This document shows positions 45,138 to 54,820 of a DNA stretch of 64,000 nucleotides, piece by piece (position 1 is the stretch's first letter; every line of letters begins with the position of its first letter). The notes under the pieces were generated by a model. It saw nothing but the letters and a program-made list of their open reading frames with translations. It did not search any database and was not told where the DNA came from. This stretch comes from Dictyobacter arantiisoli (GTDB lineage: Bacteria; Chloroflexota; Ktedonobacteria; Ktedonobacterales; Ktedonobacteraceae), in the NCBI RefSeq assembly GCF_008326305.1, contig NZ_BIXY01000011.1:42377-106376 (forward strand). Direction: 5' to 3'. The translations under genes and the position numbers were made by a program.

Positions 45138-46955
45138 ATGGATCAGCAAAACAAAGATAACCTTGCAGATAATCAAAAACCGCTGCCACCCTGGTTGATA
45201 GTAACGTGCCGCAGGCTGTGGAAATGGCAGGCGCTCGCCTGGGGACTCTTTCTCTATGATATCCTGATGAATTCCTTAGCTAGCCTCCTGACCATACCTT
45301 CCGCCTTTTCAATTGGCTTGCGTGGGACGCTACTAGAAATACTCTATTCAAATCGTTACCTGCTGATCACGGTAATTTTGCTAGATATCATTGTTGGTAT
45401 TATTGCTCGCTTCCCCCTATCGGAAACGACAAGCCAGACCCCCAAACTACTTTTCGCTCCTATACATCTGATAAGTAAAAAGCTCATGACGGTCATAATT
45501 ATCGTAGTAACCTTTATTCTATTGATCTTGCCATTATTATCTGCCCTTCCTGCACTTACGCATGCCTTTGCGCCGACAGGGTTGGGACTACATGAAATTC
45601 ATAGTGGAGAATACTATGGCATCTGTGATGGCAGTTGTAGTTTTGATCTACAACGCATGGATGGTCAGCTGAAAATAGAGGCGCGGCAGGCTTTTCAGTC
45701 CCATCAATCCATACTGGGTTGCTCTTATCTGGATTGGGCCAGAGAATATGATACCACCGATGCCGAGGCGAATATTTATTATGAGGATCAGCAGTGCAAG
45801 AGTACTTTCACAGGTCGCTACATTACTTATTTAGCAGTGGTCGCCAGTTCTACAAATGCAAGTATTCTCAATTACAATCGTGATCTCATGCAAGGACTCT
45901 ACATTGCACAAAAAGAATACAATGATAGCCATTCTGTTGGAACGCATATCAGGATCTTGCTGGCCGCAGGTGGCGATCCTGCGGGCCCCGGGGCGGACGG
46001 CATCCAGCAATCCCTATTCAATCAGATCAATCAACTGGAGCAAACAAATACGATCAATGCCATCGTAGGCTTGCCGTTTGGCTTTGATACGCTGACTAAC
46101 CTGTTAAGCGGGCAGGGCATCCCTATCATCTCCATCGCTCCTACGATCTCTAGCAAAGCGATTGCCAATTATCTCAGTATCGTTCCTTCATTACAGGATG
46201 AAGCCAGATCGGCATTTGAGTATATGAAGAACTCATTGCATGTGTGTAAAGTTTCGGTCGTCTATAGCAGCACAGATGTCTATTCAGTGGCCCTTGAGAA
46301 AGCCTTCTATACAGCCTTTGGTGGCTCATTAGTATCAGCATTAGATTATGCCGATAATAGCAGCTATAGTATCGATCAAGTGGTGCAAGATTTAATTGAT
46401 AACAGCCCTGATCTGGTTTACTTTACCGGCCCGGCTGAAGATGCTGGTTTGATGATGGAAAAGTTGAATGAACATCAACAAAAAATGAAATTCATGGGAG
46501 GCGATAATATCTATCAATTTGTGCATGCACCGCAGGCAAGTAAGGCCGAATTCGACAATATGTACTTTACCAGTTATGCATTTCCCGATGAGTGGCGCGC
46601 CCAAAAGATAGCACAAGCACCTGCATTCATCAATGACTACAAGCAAGCGTTCAATCCAGATCTAACTCATACTGGAAATCCCTATACGTATACACGATCT
46701 GATAGCGTGGCGATACTGGGCTATGATGCCACCTTACTACTCAATAAATCGACAGAACAGCTTCCACAACTGACGCCAACGACCTTATGGCAGAGGCTTC
46801 TGCAGTATACACCCGCGCAACCGTTTAAAGATGGATTAAGTGGGCAGATTGCCTTTACGCCTGGTACCAGCACACCAAACAACAAAGCGGTTCTGGTGCT
46901 CCAGATCCAATCTGAATTAACACATGCTATCGCGGTCGAAGCAGGCTACTTTTAA
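45138..46955 (+). CDS. Membrane-anchored type I periplasmic-binding-like receptor
   Basis: 605 residues. A cytosolic start (~1-30) is followed by three membrane helices (~33-55, ~70-90, ~110-135) and a large outside domain (~200-600) of the Leu/Ile/Val-binding (type I) fold: ITYLAVVASSTNASILNYNRD, LAAGGDPAGPGADG, INAIVGLPFGFDTL, and SVVYSSTDVYSVALEKAFY. No ABC permease or ATPase is nearby and no kinase domain is attached. The start at 45138 follows AGGAGGCGATAGA; the longer frame to 45090 lacks a site. The gene is 48 bases from an orphan sugar-binding lipoprotein. A receptor-like role is inference. Confidence 0.8.
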   Translation: MDQQNKDNLADNQKPLPPWLIVTCRRLWKWQALAWGLFLYDILMNSLASLLTIPSAFSIGLRGTLLEILYSNRYLLITVILLDIIVGIIARFPLSETTSQTPKLLFAPIHLISKKLMTVIIIVVTFILLILPLLSALPALTHAFAPTGLGLHEIHSGEYYGICDGSCSFDLQRMDGQLKIEARQAFQSHQSILGCSYLDWAREYDTTDAEANIYYEDQQCKSTFTGRYITYLAVVASSTNASILNYNRDLMQGLYIAQKEYNDSHSVGTHIRILLAAGGDPAGPGADGIQQSLFNQINQLEQTNTINAIVGLPFGFDTLTNLLSGQGIPIISIAPTISSKAIANYLSIVPSLQDEARSAFEYMKNSLHVCKVSVVYSSTDVYSVALEKAFYTAFGGSLVSALDYADNSSYSIDQVVQDLIDNSPDLVYFTGPAEDAGLMMEKLNEHQQKMKFMGGDNIYQFVHAPQASKAEFDNMYFTSYAFPDEWRAQKIAQAPAFINDYKQAFNPDLTHTGNPYTYTRSDSVAILGYDATLLLNKSTEQLPQLTPTTLWQRLLQYTPAQPFKDGLSGQIAFTPGTSTPNNKAVLVLQIQSELTHAIAVEAGYF

Positions 46956-47003
46956 TGATAGAGACAACAGTCACATCATTCAGGTTCATCAGGAGGTATC
47001 ACT

Positions 47004-48332
47004 ATGGACACTGCATCTCAAAAAGGTCTGGCCGGATGGAATGACCACCGGATAACACGCCGCCAGTGCAGCCAGATGCTGCTTACGGTTGGCATGCTGG
47101 GTGCTGGACTGGGAAGCATGTTGTCCGCTTGTACACAGCAACCCGCCAATCTTTACTGGCATAGCGAGGATGATGAAAATCATTCGTTCCAATATTTATC
47201 GAGAAAGTTTAATGAAACTCATCCTGACATCCAGATCCAACAAATGCGCCTGTCACCGGGATCGCCATATAATCCCCATGATGATGTCATGAACCATATC
47301 AAGAGCGATCAATATCGTCCCGATGTGATATCACTGGATGTGGTGTGGATGAAAGAATTTGCGACCAATGGCTGGCTTGAACCATTAGATCGCTATTGGC
47401 AACCCATTCAGGATCGCGCTAACTATCTTCCAAATGCCTTGCAGGCTGTCAATTTTGATGGGCATATCTGGGCGGCGCCGCTACACACCGATGTTGGCGT
47501 GCTCTTTTATCGCACGGACATCGTGAAGACAGCACCTACGACCTGGGATGAATTGAAAAGCCTATCCTTAGAGGCGACCCGCAGCGGCAAGGCAGCCTAT
47601 GGCTATGTCTGGCAGGGCATCAAAACCGAGGCGCTGATGTGCAATTTTGTTGAAGTACTCTCAAGTTTTGGTGGTCACCTCTTTGACCCGCACGATCCCA
47701 AAAAAGTAACCATCTACCACCCGGAAGCAGTCCAGGCACTGCAAACCATGATCGATTGGATACACGGTCCACAGGCCATCTCGCCCCTGCAAGTGCTGGG
47801 GTACGACGAATCAGGTTCAAACACCACCTGGAATAATGGGAAAGCTGTCTTTATGCGTAACTGGCCAAGCCATATCTTCTGGAGTAATGATGCGCAACAG
47901 TCAAAGATCGCTGAACAGTTCAATGTCACGGCCTTGCCTGCCGGTTCCACCTCCACGCGGGCCTGCCTGGGCGGCTGGCAACTGGGTATTAATGCATTTT
48001 CTCCCCATAAAGATGATGCCTGGACCTTCATCAAATGGATGCTAGAGAAGGATGCACAACAATATCTTGCCGTCAAGGAAACATTTCCCGTGACCTTAAA
48101 AGATATATACAACGATCAATACATCGATGATTTTAATCCTTTTTTCAAGAAGATTCCAGATATCCTGAGAACGGCGCAAAATCGTCCACAGCTTGTAAAC
48201 TATCCTCAGGTCGCCAATGCTATCCAACAATATGTCTATCTGGCGATCCAACAACCAAAAATCTATCCAGCCGATATGGCACTGAAATTATTGCAGGGGC
48301 AGCTCGAACAAATCATGCATCAATCCAAATAG
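47004..48332 (+). CDS. Extracellular solute-binding lipoprotein (ABC sugar type)
   Basis: 442 residues. The N-terminus carries a twin-arginine-like ITRRQCSQML, a hydrophobic stretch and LSAC, so it is likely a lipidated exported protein with Cys at ~43. The mature part is a family 1 (sugar) binding protein: DVISLDVVWMKEFATNGWLEPL, WAAPLHTDVGVLFYRTDI, TTWDEL, and GGWQLGINAFSPHKDDAWTF. The family feeds carbohydrate ABC importers, but no permease gene is adjacent; the partner before it is the membrane-anchored type I binding protein (gap 48 bases), probably one operon. Start has GGAGGTATCACT upstream. Confidence 0.9.
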   Translation: MDTASQKGLAGWNDHRITRRQCSQMLLTVGMLGAGLGSMLSACTQQPANLYWHSEDDENHSFQYLSRKFNETHPDIQIQQMRLSPGSPYNPHDDVMNHIKSDQYRPDVISLDVVWMKEFATNGWLEPLDRYWQPIQDRANYLPNALQAVNFDGHIWAAPLHTDVGVLFYRTDIVKTAPTTWDELKSLSLEATRSGKAAYGYVWQGIKTEALMCNFVEVLSSFGGHLFDPHDPKKVTIYHPEAVQALQTMIDWIHGPQAISPLQVLGYDESGSNTTWNNGKAVFMRNWPSHIFWSNDAQQSKIAEQFNVTALPAGSTSTRACLGGWQLGINAFSPHKDDAWTFIKWMLEKDAQQYLAVKETFPVTLKDIYNDQYIDDFNPFFKKIPDILRTAQNRPQLVNYPQVANAIQQYVYLAIQQPKIYPADMALKLLQGQLEQIMHQSK

Positions 48333-48339
48333 GAGAGCA

Positions 48340-49233
48340 TCACAATTTGTTTTGATGCCGGTCAGCGCTGATGAGGCGCGGCGCGACGACTTGAATACGA
48401 TTAGAAGGGATGGCAAAGCCGACTCCATTAGCGGGTGTTTTGTATTCGGGAACAATAGCCGTAAGAGTGGGGATACCAATGAGGTTTCCACGCATGTCTA
48501 TCAGCGCGCCACCACTGTTGCCAGGATTGATAGCGGCGTCGATTTGAATCGTTTCGGATAGGATGTGTCCGTTTTCACCAGTAACGACGTTGCGCCCCAA
48601 CGCACTGACAATACCGCTGGTGACGGTCCGGGTAATACCCAGTGGATTGCCGATCACAAGCACATCCTGACCTACTAACAGGCGTGAGGAGTCTCCGATG
48701 ATGGCGACGGATAGTTTAGCATGGTTAGGATTGATTTTAATGACCGCCAGATCATCTGCCGGTGTACTTCCAATCAGACGAGCAGACAAGGTGAGACCAT
48801 TGAACATGACAACCTGGATGCTCTGTTGCCCTTCGATCACATGATTATTGGTGATGATGTAGCCACGCCGATCAATGATCACGCCTGATCCAACGCTACT
48901 TCCGGTCGCGCTCTTGACATCAATCTGAACAACCGCTGGTTGGATGTTCTTGATCACCTGCTCACGAGTCGCTTCTCGGCTATCAGGATGTCCTTCAGGC
49001 AGCAACGGAACCGCATTACTGCCCGTTTGCAAGCCACTGCCGGATAGATCATGCATTTCAAACTGCCAGCCAGCAACCATGCCGCTTCCAAACACAAGAG
49101 CCAGAAGAAGAGCTCGTAGCAGAATAGATCTCATTTTCGGCTGTCTGGTAATTCGAGCGGCATATGACTGGCTATCAGACCGCTTTACGCTTCCAGTTTC
49201 CAGCAAAGAAAGCTTGTCATCTGGTCCATCCAT
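48340..49233 (-). CDS. Membrane-anchored HtrA-like serine protease without PDZ
   Basis: 297 residues. After a ~34-residue cytosolic tail and one membrane helix (~36-55) comes a trypsin-like domain with a complete triad: His in YIITNNHVIEG, Asp in ADDLAVIKI, Ser in DAAINPGNSGGALIDM. The domain ends with GVGFAIPSNRI and the protein stops shortly after, so the C-terminal PDZ domain of DegP/HtrA is missing. It would degrade damaged extracytoplasmic proteins or act in signalling. It is convergent with the solute-binding gene (stops 7 bases apart). The missing PDZ may be original or the result of truncation. Confidence 0.92.
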   Translation of the reverse strand: MDGPDDKLSLLETGSVKRSDSQSYAARITRQPKMRSILLRALLLALVFGSGMVAGWQFEMHDLSGSGLQTGSNAVPLLPEGHPDSREATREQVIKNIQPAVVQIDVKSATGSSVGSGVIIDRRGYIITNNHVIEGQQSIQVVMFNGLTLSARLIGSTPADDLAVIKINPNHAKLSVAIIGDSSRLLVGQDVLVIGNPLGITRTVTSGIVSALGRNVVTGENGHILSETIQIDAAINPGNSGGALIDMRGNLIGIPTLTAIVPEYKTPANGVGFAIPSNRIQVVAPRLISADRHQNKL

Positions 49234-49755
49234 CTAACTACCTCCTGTAATCGAGCACACATCCACTATAGCAGGCAAGTGCTATACGCCACTCCTCTTG
49301 CTGCGACCTCTCTACTTGCTGTTCATGAAGACAGCAAACAGTTCCTCTGCTACGCAATAGAATAGCACTATAAGAAACACGCACGATACAATCTCTTTGT
49401 TACGTGTCTCTCTCAACTCTCCATTTATAAAAGGAGTCACGTGCACAATCATGTGAGCACATACCATGCTTATCTATTCATGGGAGCCTGGATTGGATGA
49501 GAAAATTGGGGGTGAGAAATTATAGAAGTCAATGTAAGATAGGACTAATGATCAAATCGTGCGCTCGTTTGCTATAGTATGTATAGATGAAATTAATTTG
49601 CCTGTCAGATATTGACACAGTAGGGAGAATCACTAAGAGAAAAAAAGCTATCTCATCAGTACGGTATAAAATGAGAGAATGCCTTTGCTCATCTTTAAAG
49701 ATCACTATACCGTATGAGATAATAGAAAGAAATACATACAAGAGGAGTGCTATAG
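49234..49755. promoter_or_regulatory. Divergent gap with a TATCTCAT...ATGAGATA inverted pair
   Basis: Between the protease and the aldo/keto reductase. TATCTCAT-cagt-ACGGTATA at 49649-49668 and TATACCGTATGAGATA at 49706-49721 are inverted copies apart from a 4-base insertion. The second copy ends 35 bases before the reductase start, so it may be an operator. No credible ORF in the rest of the gap. Confidence 0.45.
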
Positions 49756-50625
49756 ATGTCAGATACTCAACAGTCACCTGCCGCCGCCTGCGGGTCGTTT
49801 ACTCTTGGCGGAAATCGGCCTATCCATCGTTTAGGTTTTGGGGCCATGCGCTTGACCGGGCAGGGCATCTGGGGGCCACCCAATGATAAGAATGAAAGCC
49901 TGGCAGTCTTGCGCCGTGCTGTCGAACTGGGGGTTAATTTTATCGATACCGCCGACGCATATGGCCCCAACGTCAGTGAAGAACTGATCGCCGAGGCTCT
50001 CTATCCTTATCCCAAAGGATTAGTTATCGCGACCAAAGGCGGATTAGAACGCCCCGGTCCCGGCGTGTGGACTCCCAATGGACGCCCGCAACATTTGCGT
50101 GAGGCACTGGAGGGAAGCCTGCGTCGCCTGAAACTGGCTCGTATCGATCTCTATCAATTTCATCGTATCGATCCCGCTGTGCCATTAGAAGAATCGGTGG
50201 GCGAGCTTGCTCGCTTGCGGGAAGAGGGAAAAATCCAACATATTGGGCTCTCAAATGTCAACGCCGAAGAATTGAACCGCGCCCGCAAAATTGTTCCTAT
50301 TGTGACGGTCCAGAATCGCTATAATGCGACTGACCGCGCATCCGAACAACTGATTGACTACTGCGAACGCAATGGCATTGGCTTTATTCCCTGGGCACCG
50401 CTGGGAGGCGATACCCTGAGTTCAACCGAGACGCTACGCCAGATTACGAAGAAATATGATGCCACCAGCAGTCAGATTGTTCTTGCCTGGTTGCTCCGAC
50501 GCTCCGGTGCCATGCTCCCCATTCCAGGGACATCCTCGTTGAAACATCTGGAAGAAAATGTCGCCAGCGCGACAATCCGCTTGAGTCTGGAGGATTATAA
50601 AGCCTTGCGCGACACTCGCCGCTAA
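49756..50625 (+). CDS. Aldo/keto reductase
   Basis: 289 residues, close paralogue of the reductase at 35263. The tetrad is Asp and Tyr in FIDTADAYGPN, Lys in IATKGGLERPG, His in LYQFHRIDP; the NADP motif is MLPIPGTSSLKHLEENV. The two share long near-identical stretches, so one is probably a duplicate. The start at 49756 follows AGAGGAGTGCTATAG. It precedes two Gfo/Idh/MocA genes on the same strand (gaps 284 and 170 bases), suggesting a sugar-related role. Substrate unknown. Confidence 0.92.
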   Translation: MSDTQQSPAAACGSFTLGGNRPIHRLGFGAMRLTGQGIWGPPNDKNESLAVLRRAVELGVNFIDTADAYGPNVSEELIAEALYPYPKGLVIATKGGLERPGPGVWTPNGRPQHLREALEGSLRRLKLARIDLYQFHRIDPAVPLEESVGELARLREEGKIQHIGLSNVNAEELNRARKIVPIVTVQNRYNATDRASEQLIDYCERNGIGFIPWAPLGGDTLSSTETLRQITKKYDATSSQIVLAWLLRRSGAMLPIPGTSSLKHLEENVASATIRLSLEDYKALRDTRR

Positions 50626-50648
50626 GTTGCAAGTTCTTGCTAGCAGGA

Positions 50649-50693
50649 GAAGGAGCATCCCGATGTTACGCTGCTTACTCGAGATGCTTCTTC
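50649..50693 (+). terminator. Hairpin after the aldo/keto reductase
   Basis: GAAGGAGCATC (50649-50659) pairs with GATGCTTCTTC (50683-50693) with one wobble, 23 bases after the stop. The following sequence (CCTTGC) is not T-rich, so the call is moderate. Confidence 0.45.
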
Positions 50694-50909
50694 CCTTGCT
50701 TATCATATATTCCGATTTAAGCATCAATCACTGCTATTATTTGTATTAATCTAATAATGCTTATTAACTATCTTTTCTTTTTTCCGGAAATGTGAAAAGA
50801 GCTTATTACGCCTTGATTAATCTTTTTTTACCATGATATGATGTTTGTAATGAATGGATAAAAGCCCCGATAAAGCAATCGCGGGCACGGACAGAGAAGG
50901 AGTCTATTT

Positions 50910-52022
50910 TTGAATACTAAAGCAAAAGTGAATGTTGGTGTGATTGGGTGTGGACAGATCAGTTCAATCTACTTAGAAGCACCCGCTAAATTTGATATAT
51001 TACGCTTTACTGCATGCGCTGATATCGATTTGGGCCGTGCACGTGCCCAGGCTGAGCGCTATAATGTACCGAAAGTTTGTACACCCGAGGAGTTGTTAGC
51101 TGATCCGGATATCGATGTTGTGCTGAATCTGACGATTCCCAAAGTACATGCCGAGATTGGAATAGCTGCAATTGAAGCTGGCAAAGCAACCTATAGCGAG
51201 AAACCATTAGGCATCAATCGGGAGCAAGGGCAGGCATTGCTGGCAGCAGGACGAGCAAAAAACCTACGCGTTGGTTGCGCACCTGATACCTTCTTAGGCG
51301 GTGGCATCCAGACCTGTGTCAAGGCCATTAATGATGGCTTGATTGGAGAGCCAGTCGCGGCGACAGCCTTTATGCTGAGTCATGGTCCCGAAGGCTGGCA
51401 TGCCGATCCCGACTTTTTCTATCAGCCCGGCGCTGGCCCCATGTTTGATATGGGTCCTTATTATTTGACAGCACTGATCGCAATGCTTGGCCCGGTACGC
51501 CGCGTCACCGCCTCAACCCGCATTACCTTCCCTGAGCGCACCATTACCAGCCAGCCAAAGTATGGCTCAAAAATTCAGGTGAATACCCCGACCCATATCG
51601 CTGGTATCATGGATTTCGCCAGTGGGGCAATCGGGACAATTATCACGAGTTTTGATGTATGGTCCCATCAGTTGCCACGTATTGAGATCTATGGTACTGA
51701 AGGAACTCTGATTGTCCCTGATCCTAATACATTCGGTGGTCCGGTCTACATCCGCAAGGCGCAGGATAGTGAGTGGCAGGATCTGCCATTAACGCATGCA
51801 TACACGGAAAATAGCCGTGGCATCGGCCTGGCGGACATGGCGTATGCTATCAATTCTGGTCGTCAGCATCGTGCCAGTGGTGATCTGGCCTACCACGTAC
51901 TCGACATCATGCAGTCATTCCATGATGCGTCTGATCAGGGTACACATATCGAACTCAGTAGCCAATGTGAGCGCCCTCAGCCACTGGATGCGGGTAAACA
52001 CGAATGGAGCGAGGATCGCTAG
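50910..52022 (+). CDS. Gfo/Idh/MocA family oxidoreductase
   Basis: 370 residues. Rossmann part with [17 protein letters not shown] and the hallmark TYSEKPLGI (catalytic Lys in E-K-P); C-terminal part with [20 protein letters not shown], where the Asp-x-Gly-x-Tyr replaces the common His-x-x-D variant. It probably oxidises a sugar or sugar derivative. Start is TTG at 50910 with AGAAGGAG 7 bases before; the Rossmann strand begins eight residues in, and no ATG fits. It is followed by a second family member 170 bases on. Confidence 0.92.
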   Translation: MNTKAKVNVGVIGCGQISSIYLEAPAKFDILRFTACADIDLGRARAQAERYNVPKVCTPEELLADPDIDVVLNLTIPKVHAEIGIAAIEAGKATYSEKPLGINREQGQALLAAGRAKNLRVGCAPDTFLGGGIQTCVKAINDGLIGEPVAATAFMLSHGPEGWHADPDFFYQPGAGPMFDMGPYYLTALIAMLGPVRRVTASTRITFPERTITSQPKYGSKIQVNTPTHIAGIMDFASGAIGTIITSFDVWSHQLPRIEIYGTEGTLIVPDPNTFGGPVYIRKAQDSEWQDLPLTHAYTENSRGIGLADMAYAINSGRQHRASGDLAYHVLDIMQSFHDASDQGTHIELSSQCERPQPLDAGKHEWSEDR

Positions 52023-52192
52023 GTTTTCCCGTCCAGATGCTGTCCTGTTGGCTTGTCTGGGCATGTACACTATTCAGGAACAACCCATGGTCTGACCCAT
52101 ACAAGCTAGCAGGCGGTAAAAAATTAACGACAGGATAGATACCTTCAACGTGGAAGATAAATGCAAGGATACACAGAGAGGAGAGCAGCGCA

Positions 52193-53344
52193 ATGAGCAG
52201 AGATGTAGCACATCGTCGTTTACGAGCCGGCATTGTAGGCGGTGGCAAAGGTTCTTTAATCGGCGCCGTACATCGTGTGGCCGCCGAACTAGATGGTCAG
52301 GCAGATGTGGTGGCAGGCGCGATGTCAACGGATCCCAGGCGCGCCGCCGAGTCCGCACAGGCCTGGTTTCTGGATCGTTCCTATGCCAGTTATGAAGAGA
52401 TGGCGCGGCAAGAGGCCGCCCGCCCAGATGGTATCGATTTTGTGATTATCGCAACACCGAATCATTTACATTATCCAGTCGCCAAAGCCTTCTTACAACA
52501 GGGCATCCATGTCATATCCGACAAGCCCATGTCGTTCAGCCTGCAAGAGGCGCGCGAAGAGGTGGAGTTGGTAGAAAAGAGCAATCTGATCTTCGCCCTG
52601 ACCCACAATTATACTGGCTATCCGATGGTTCGTCAGGCACGCGATCTGGTACGCAGTGGAGCCCTCGGCAGTATTCGCAAAGTCATTGTCGAATATATCC
52701 AGGATTGGCTGATGGAGCCACAGGAGCAGAGCGGAAACAAGCAGGCTGCATGGCGCACCGATCCAAGCAAATCCGGCATCGCGGGCTGTGTAGGAGATAT
52801 TGGCACCCATGCCGAGAATTTGCTTGAGTTTATCACCGGATTGAAGATCGCCTCGCTCAGCGCTGATCTCAGTACCTTTATCCCTGGTCGTCAGCTTGAT
52901 GACGATGCCAATATGCTGTTGCGCCTGGAAAATGGGGCCAAAGGACTGCTCACCTGTTCGCAGATCGCCGCTGGCGAAGAGAATAATCTGAGTATCCGCG
53001 TGTATGGTAGCCGTGCGGGACTGGAATGGCACCAGATGGAACCAAATAGCTTGCTCTTCAAGCAACCTGGACAGCCAGCTCAGATCCATCGCACCAACGC
53101 CCCCTATACCAGCGAGAGTTCACAGGCCGCCACGCGCCTCCCGGGAGGACATCCCGAAGGCTTTTACGAAGCCTTTGCCAATATCTATAAGCAAGCCATC
53201 GCGGATATTCGTCGCGTAGAGTCAGGCGAAAAGCCACTCGGCGGCTATCCTACTGTCTATGATGGCCTGCGCGGCATGCATTTTATTACCAAAGCCGTCG
53301 AAAGCTCGCAAAAGGGTGCCACCTGGGTCAATATGAACGATTAA
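52193..53344 (+). CDS. Gfo/Idh/MocA family oxidoreductase
   Basis: 383 residues, of the longer branch: LRAGIVGGGKGSLIGAVHR opening, IIATPNHLHYPVAKA, and HVISDKPMSFSL, where D-K-P replaces E-K-P but the catalytic Lys is kept. C-terminal GCVGDIGTHAENLLEFITGL supplies Asp/His residues of the active site. The start at 52193 has GAGAGGAGAGCAGCGC upstream. With the preceding gene and the aldo/keto reductase it forms a second sugar-redox group in the window, distinct from the 36.8-41.4 kb operon. Confidence 0.92.
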   Translation: MSRDVAHRRLRAGIVGGGKGSLIGAVHRVAAELDGQADVVAGAMSTDPRRAAESAQAWFLDRSYASYEEMARQEAARPDGIDFVIIATPNHLHYPVAKAFLQQGIHVISDKPMSFSLQEAREEVELVEKSNLIFALTHNYTGYPMVRQARDLVRSGALGSIRKVIVEYIQDWLMEPQEQSGNKQAAWRTDPSKSGIAGCVGDIGTHAENLLEFITGLKIASLSADLSTFIPGRQLDDDANMLLRLENGAKGLLTCSQIAAGEENNLSIRVYGSRAGLEWHQMEPNSLLFKQPGQPAQIHRTNAPYTSESSQAATRLPGGHPEGFYEAFANIYKQAIADIRRVESGEKPLGGYPTVYDGLRGMHFITKAVESSQKGATWVNMND

Positions 53345-53424
53345 CAGAGAACGCATAAACAGGCCCGAAGAGGCTTTTGAGCTATTAACCGGAAGGTAAG
53401 CTGGAGAGCCTCTCAGGTATTCAT

Positions 53425-54003
53425 TTAACGAAATGTTTTTTCTGCGTCCCACTCGCCCGCCAGCATGCCATAGATCGCATGATCAATATAATGGTCATAG
53501 AGCCATTCATTCTGGCGTACTATCCCTTCCAGCTTATAGCCGAGGCGCTCTGGAATCCTACGACTCCGCAGATTCCCCACTCCACAATGGATCTCCACCT
53601 TGTTCAATTGATATTCGTCAAAAGCATAGGTCGTCAAAGCGCGACAGGCGTCGGTCATCACACCCTGGCGCTGCGTGCCTGCATCGAGCCAATATCCAAT
53701 TTCACCTTTGCGCTTCGACCAATCAAGCGCATGCAAACCAATTGAGCCAACCAGCCGCTGCTGATAATAGATTCCCAGTAAGAAACCCTGATGTTGAATA
53801 TACTGTTGAAGTCTCATAGCGATGTATTCACATGTCTGCTCAACAGAACGCTCCTCATCCAACCAGCCCATCCATTCACGCAGATACCGTCTATTGCGAT
53901 CAGTAAGCTCATAATACGCAGTGCTATGCCGCTCCTCAAGTAGTTTCAACTGCACATCTTCATTGACCTGTAGAGACAAAGAATGCTGATTATGATTATC
54001 CAT
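53425..54003 (-). CDS. GNAT N-acetyltransferase (RimJ/RimL-like)
   Basis: 192 residues. It would transfer an acetyl group from acetyl-CoA to a protein N-terminus or small amine. The fold is visible as LLEERHSTAYYELTDRNR, LVGSIGLHAL, then GEIGYWLDAGTQRQGVMTDA (acetyl-CoA loop region), VEIHCGVGNLRSRRIPERLGY and LEGIVRQNEW. The last two are hallmarks of the RimJ/RimL group. The start at 54003 follows TGGAGTATCT; an earlier in-frame Met at 54048 has no site. It is convergent with the second Gfo/Idh/MocA gene. Confidence 0.92.
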   Translation of the reverse strand: MDNHNQHSLSLQVNEDVQLKLLEERHSTAYYELTDRNRRYLREWMGWLDEERSVEQTCEYIAMRLQQYIQHQGFLLGIYYQQRLVGSIGLHALDWSKRKGEIGYWLDAGTQRQGVMTDACRALTTYAFDEYQLNKVEIHCGVGNLRSRRIPERLGYKLEGIVRQNEWLYDHYIDHAIYGMLAGEWDAEKTFR

Positions 54004-54248
54004 AGATACTCCAGGATTAGTTAAGCTGCCAGATGAACAAACGAACAAACTAGCAATCTGTCATCTATATAAAATACACAGGTTTCAACTTCTGCTACAG
54101 CTCTTTCTTTTCAACCACATACAAATGCTAGTATGAGTCACAAACGTCAGTTTTTACAAAGTGCTCATCTTAAAAATACAAGGTGTAGAAAGAAGTATAT
54201 GGTATTTGGCGTATATCCTCAAAAAATCACGGGTGACCACCCAAAAAA

Positions 54249-54290
54249 GCCAGGTCCTTATTAACGTAAAATCGCCGATAAGGACCTGGC
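54249..54290 (-). terminator. Strong terminator after the DsrE gene
   Basis: GCCAGGTCCTTAT (54249-54261) pairs exactly with 54278-54290, followed on the minus strand by TTTTTTGG. A textbook intrinsic terminator 19 bases after the DsrE stop. Confidence 0.88.
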
Positions 54291-54309
54291 AAGAGCTTGC
54301 GGGTATCTT

Positions 54310-54678
54310 CTAGAGGGTAATCACCTGATCAGGTGGATTGGTTTCGAGGGCGGCATAGAGATCAGGGAAGCAACCGACGTGTACACCTTCGACAGTATCC
54401 ACGGGCTCAAATTTACCATCGCCAATCGAGCGGGCCAGGCCGCGCTCACTGGAACATTGATCGCAGAGCATGAGCAAGATATTTTGCTCTTTCGCTACGG
54501 CGCTCAAACGCTCACCCAGCGGATCGCCTTTGCGCAGGGCATAGGTATTATCGTCAAAGAAGAACATGCCGACGACTTCAGCTCCATGACGATGAGCCTC
54601 CAACTGAGGCAAGATCATCTTCCCCAATTTGTAACTGACTGTATGTCCAGTGGTACTGAAAATATAAGCGACTTTCAC
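54310..54678 (-). CDS. DsrE family protein (SaoD-like)
   Basis: 122 residues of the DsrE/DsrF sulfur-relay fold. Landmarks: KVAYIFSTTGHTVSYKLG, VVGMFFFDDNTYALRKGDPLG, LLMLCDQCSSERGL (a C-x-x-C pair, the likely redox or sulfur-carrying site) and VGCFPDLYAAL with a further Cys. The whole resembles proteins named SaoD from selenium/sulfur-related clusters, but no partner Sao or Dsr genes are nearby, so it stands alone. A ribosome site is seen in AAAGGACAACAACGTG. It is a minus-strand single gene with a strong terminator. Confidence 0.85.
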   Translation of the reverse strand: MKVAYIFSTTGHTVSYKLGKMILPQLEAHRHGAEVVGMFFFDDNTYALRKGDPLGERLSAVAKEQNILLMLCDQCSSERGLARSIGDGKFEPVDTVEGVHVGCFPDLYAALETNPPDQVITL

Positions 54679-54820
54679 GTTGTTGTCCTTTTCTATTGTG
54701 ACAATCTCTATGGAAACATCTATCCAGAGTACACGACGACTACCTTCTGAATACGCACTGAAGGCGCATCCCGGGTGGGATTACACGAACAGGTCCAGAG
54801 ATGCTTACGTCCAGAGATGC

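Noticed and set aside
49529..49777. 82-codon minus-strand hydrophobic frame
   Set aside because: It crosses the operator-like inverted pair and the reductase ribosome site and has no ribosome site of its own.
53367..53412. Possible terminator between the Gfo/Idh/MocA and GNAT genes
   Set aside because: Only a 6-bp stem with a long loop; not strong enough to list.
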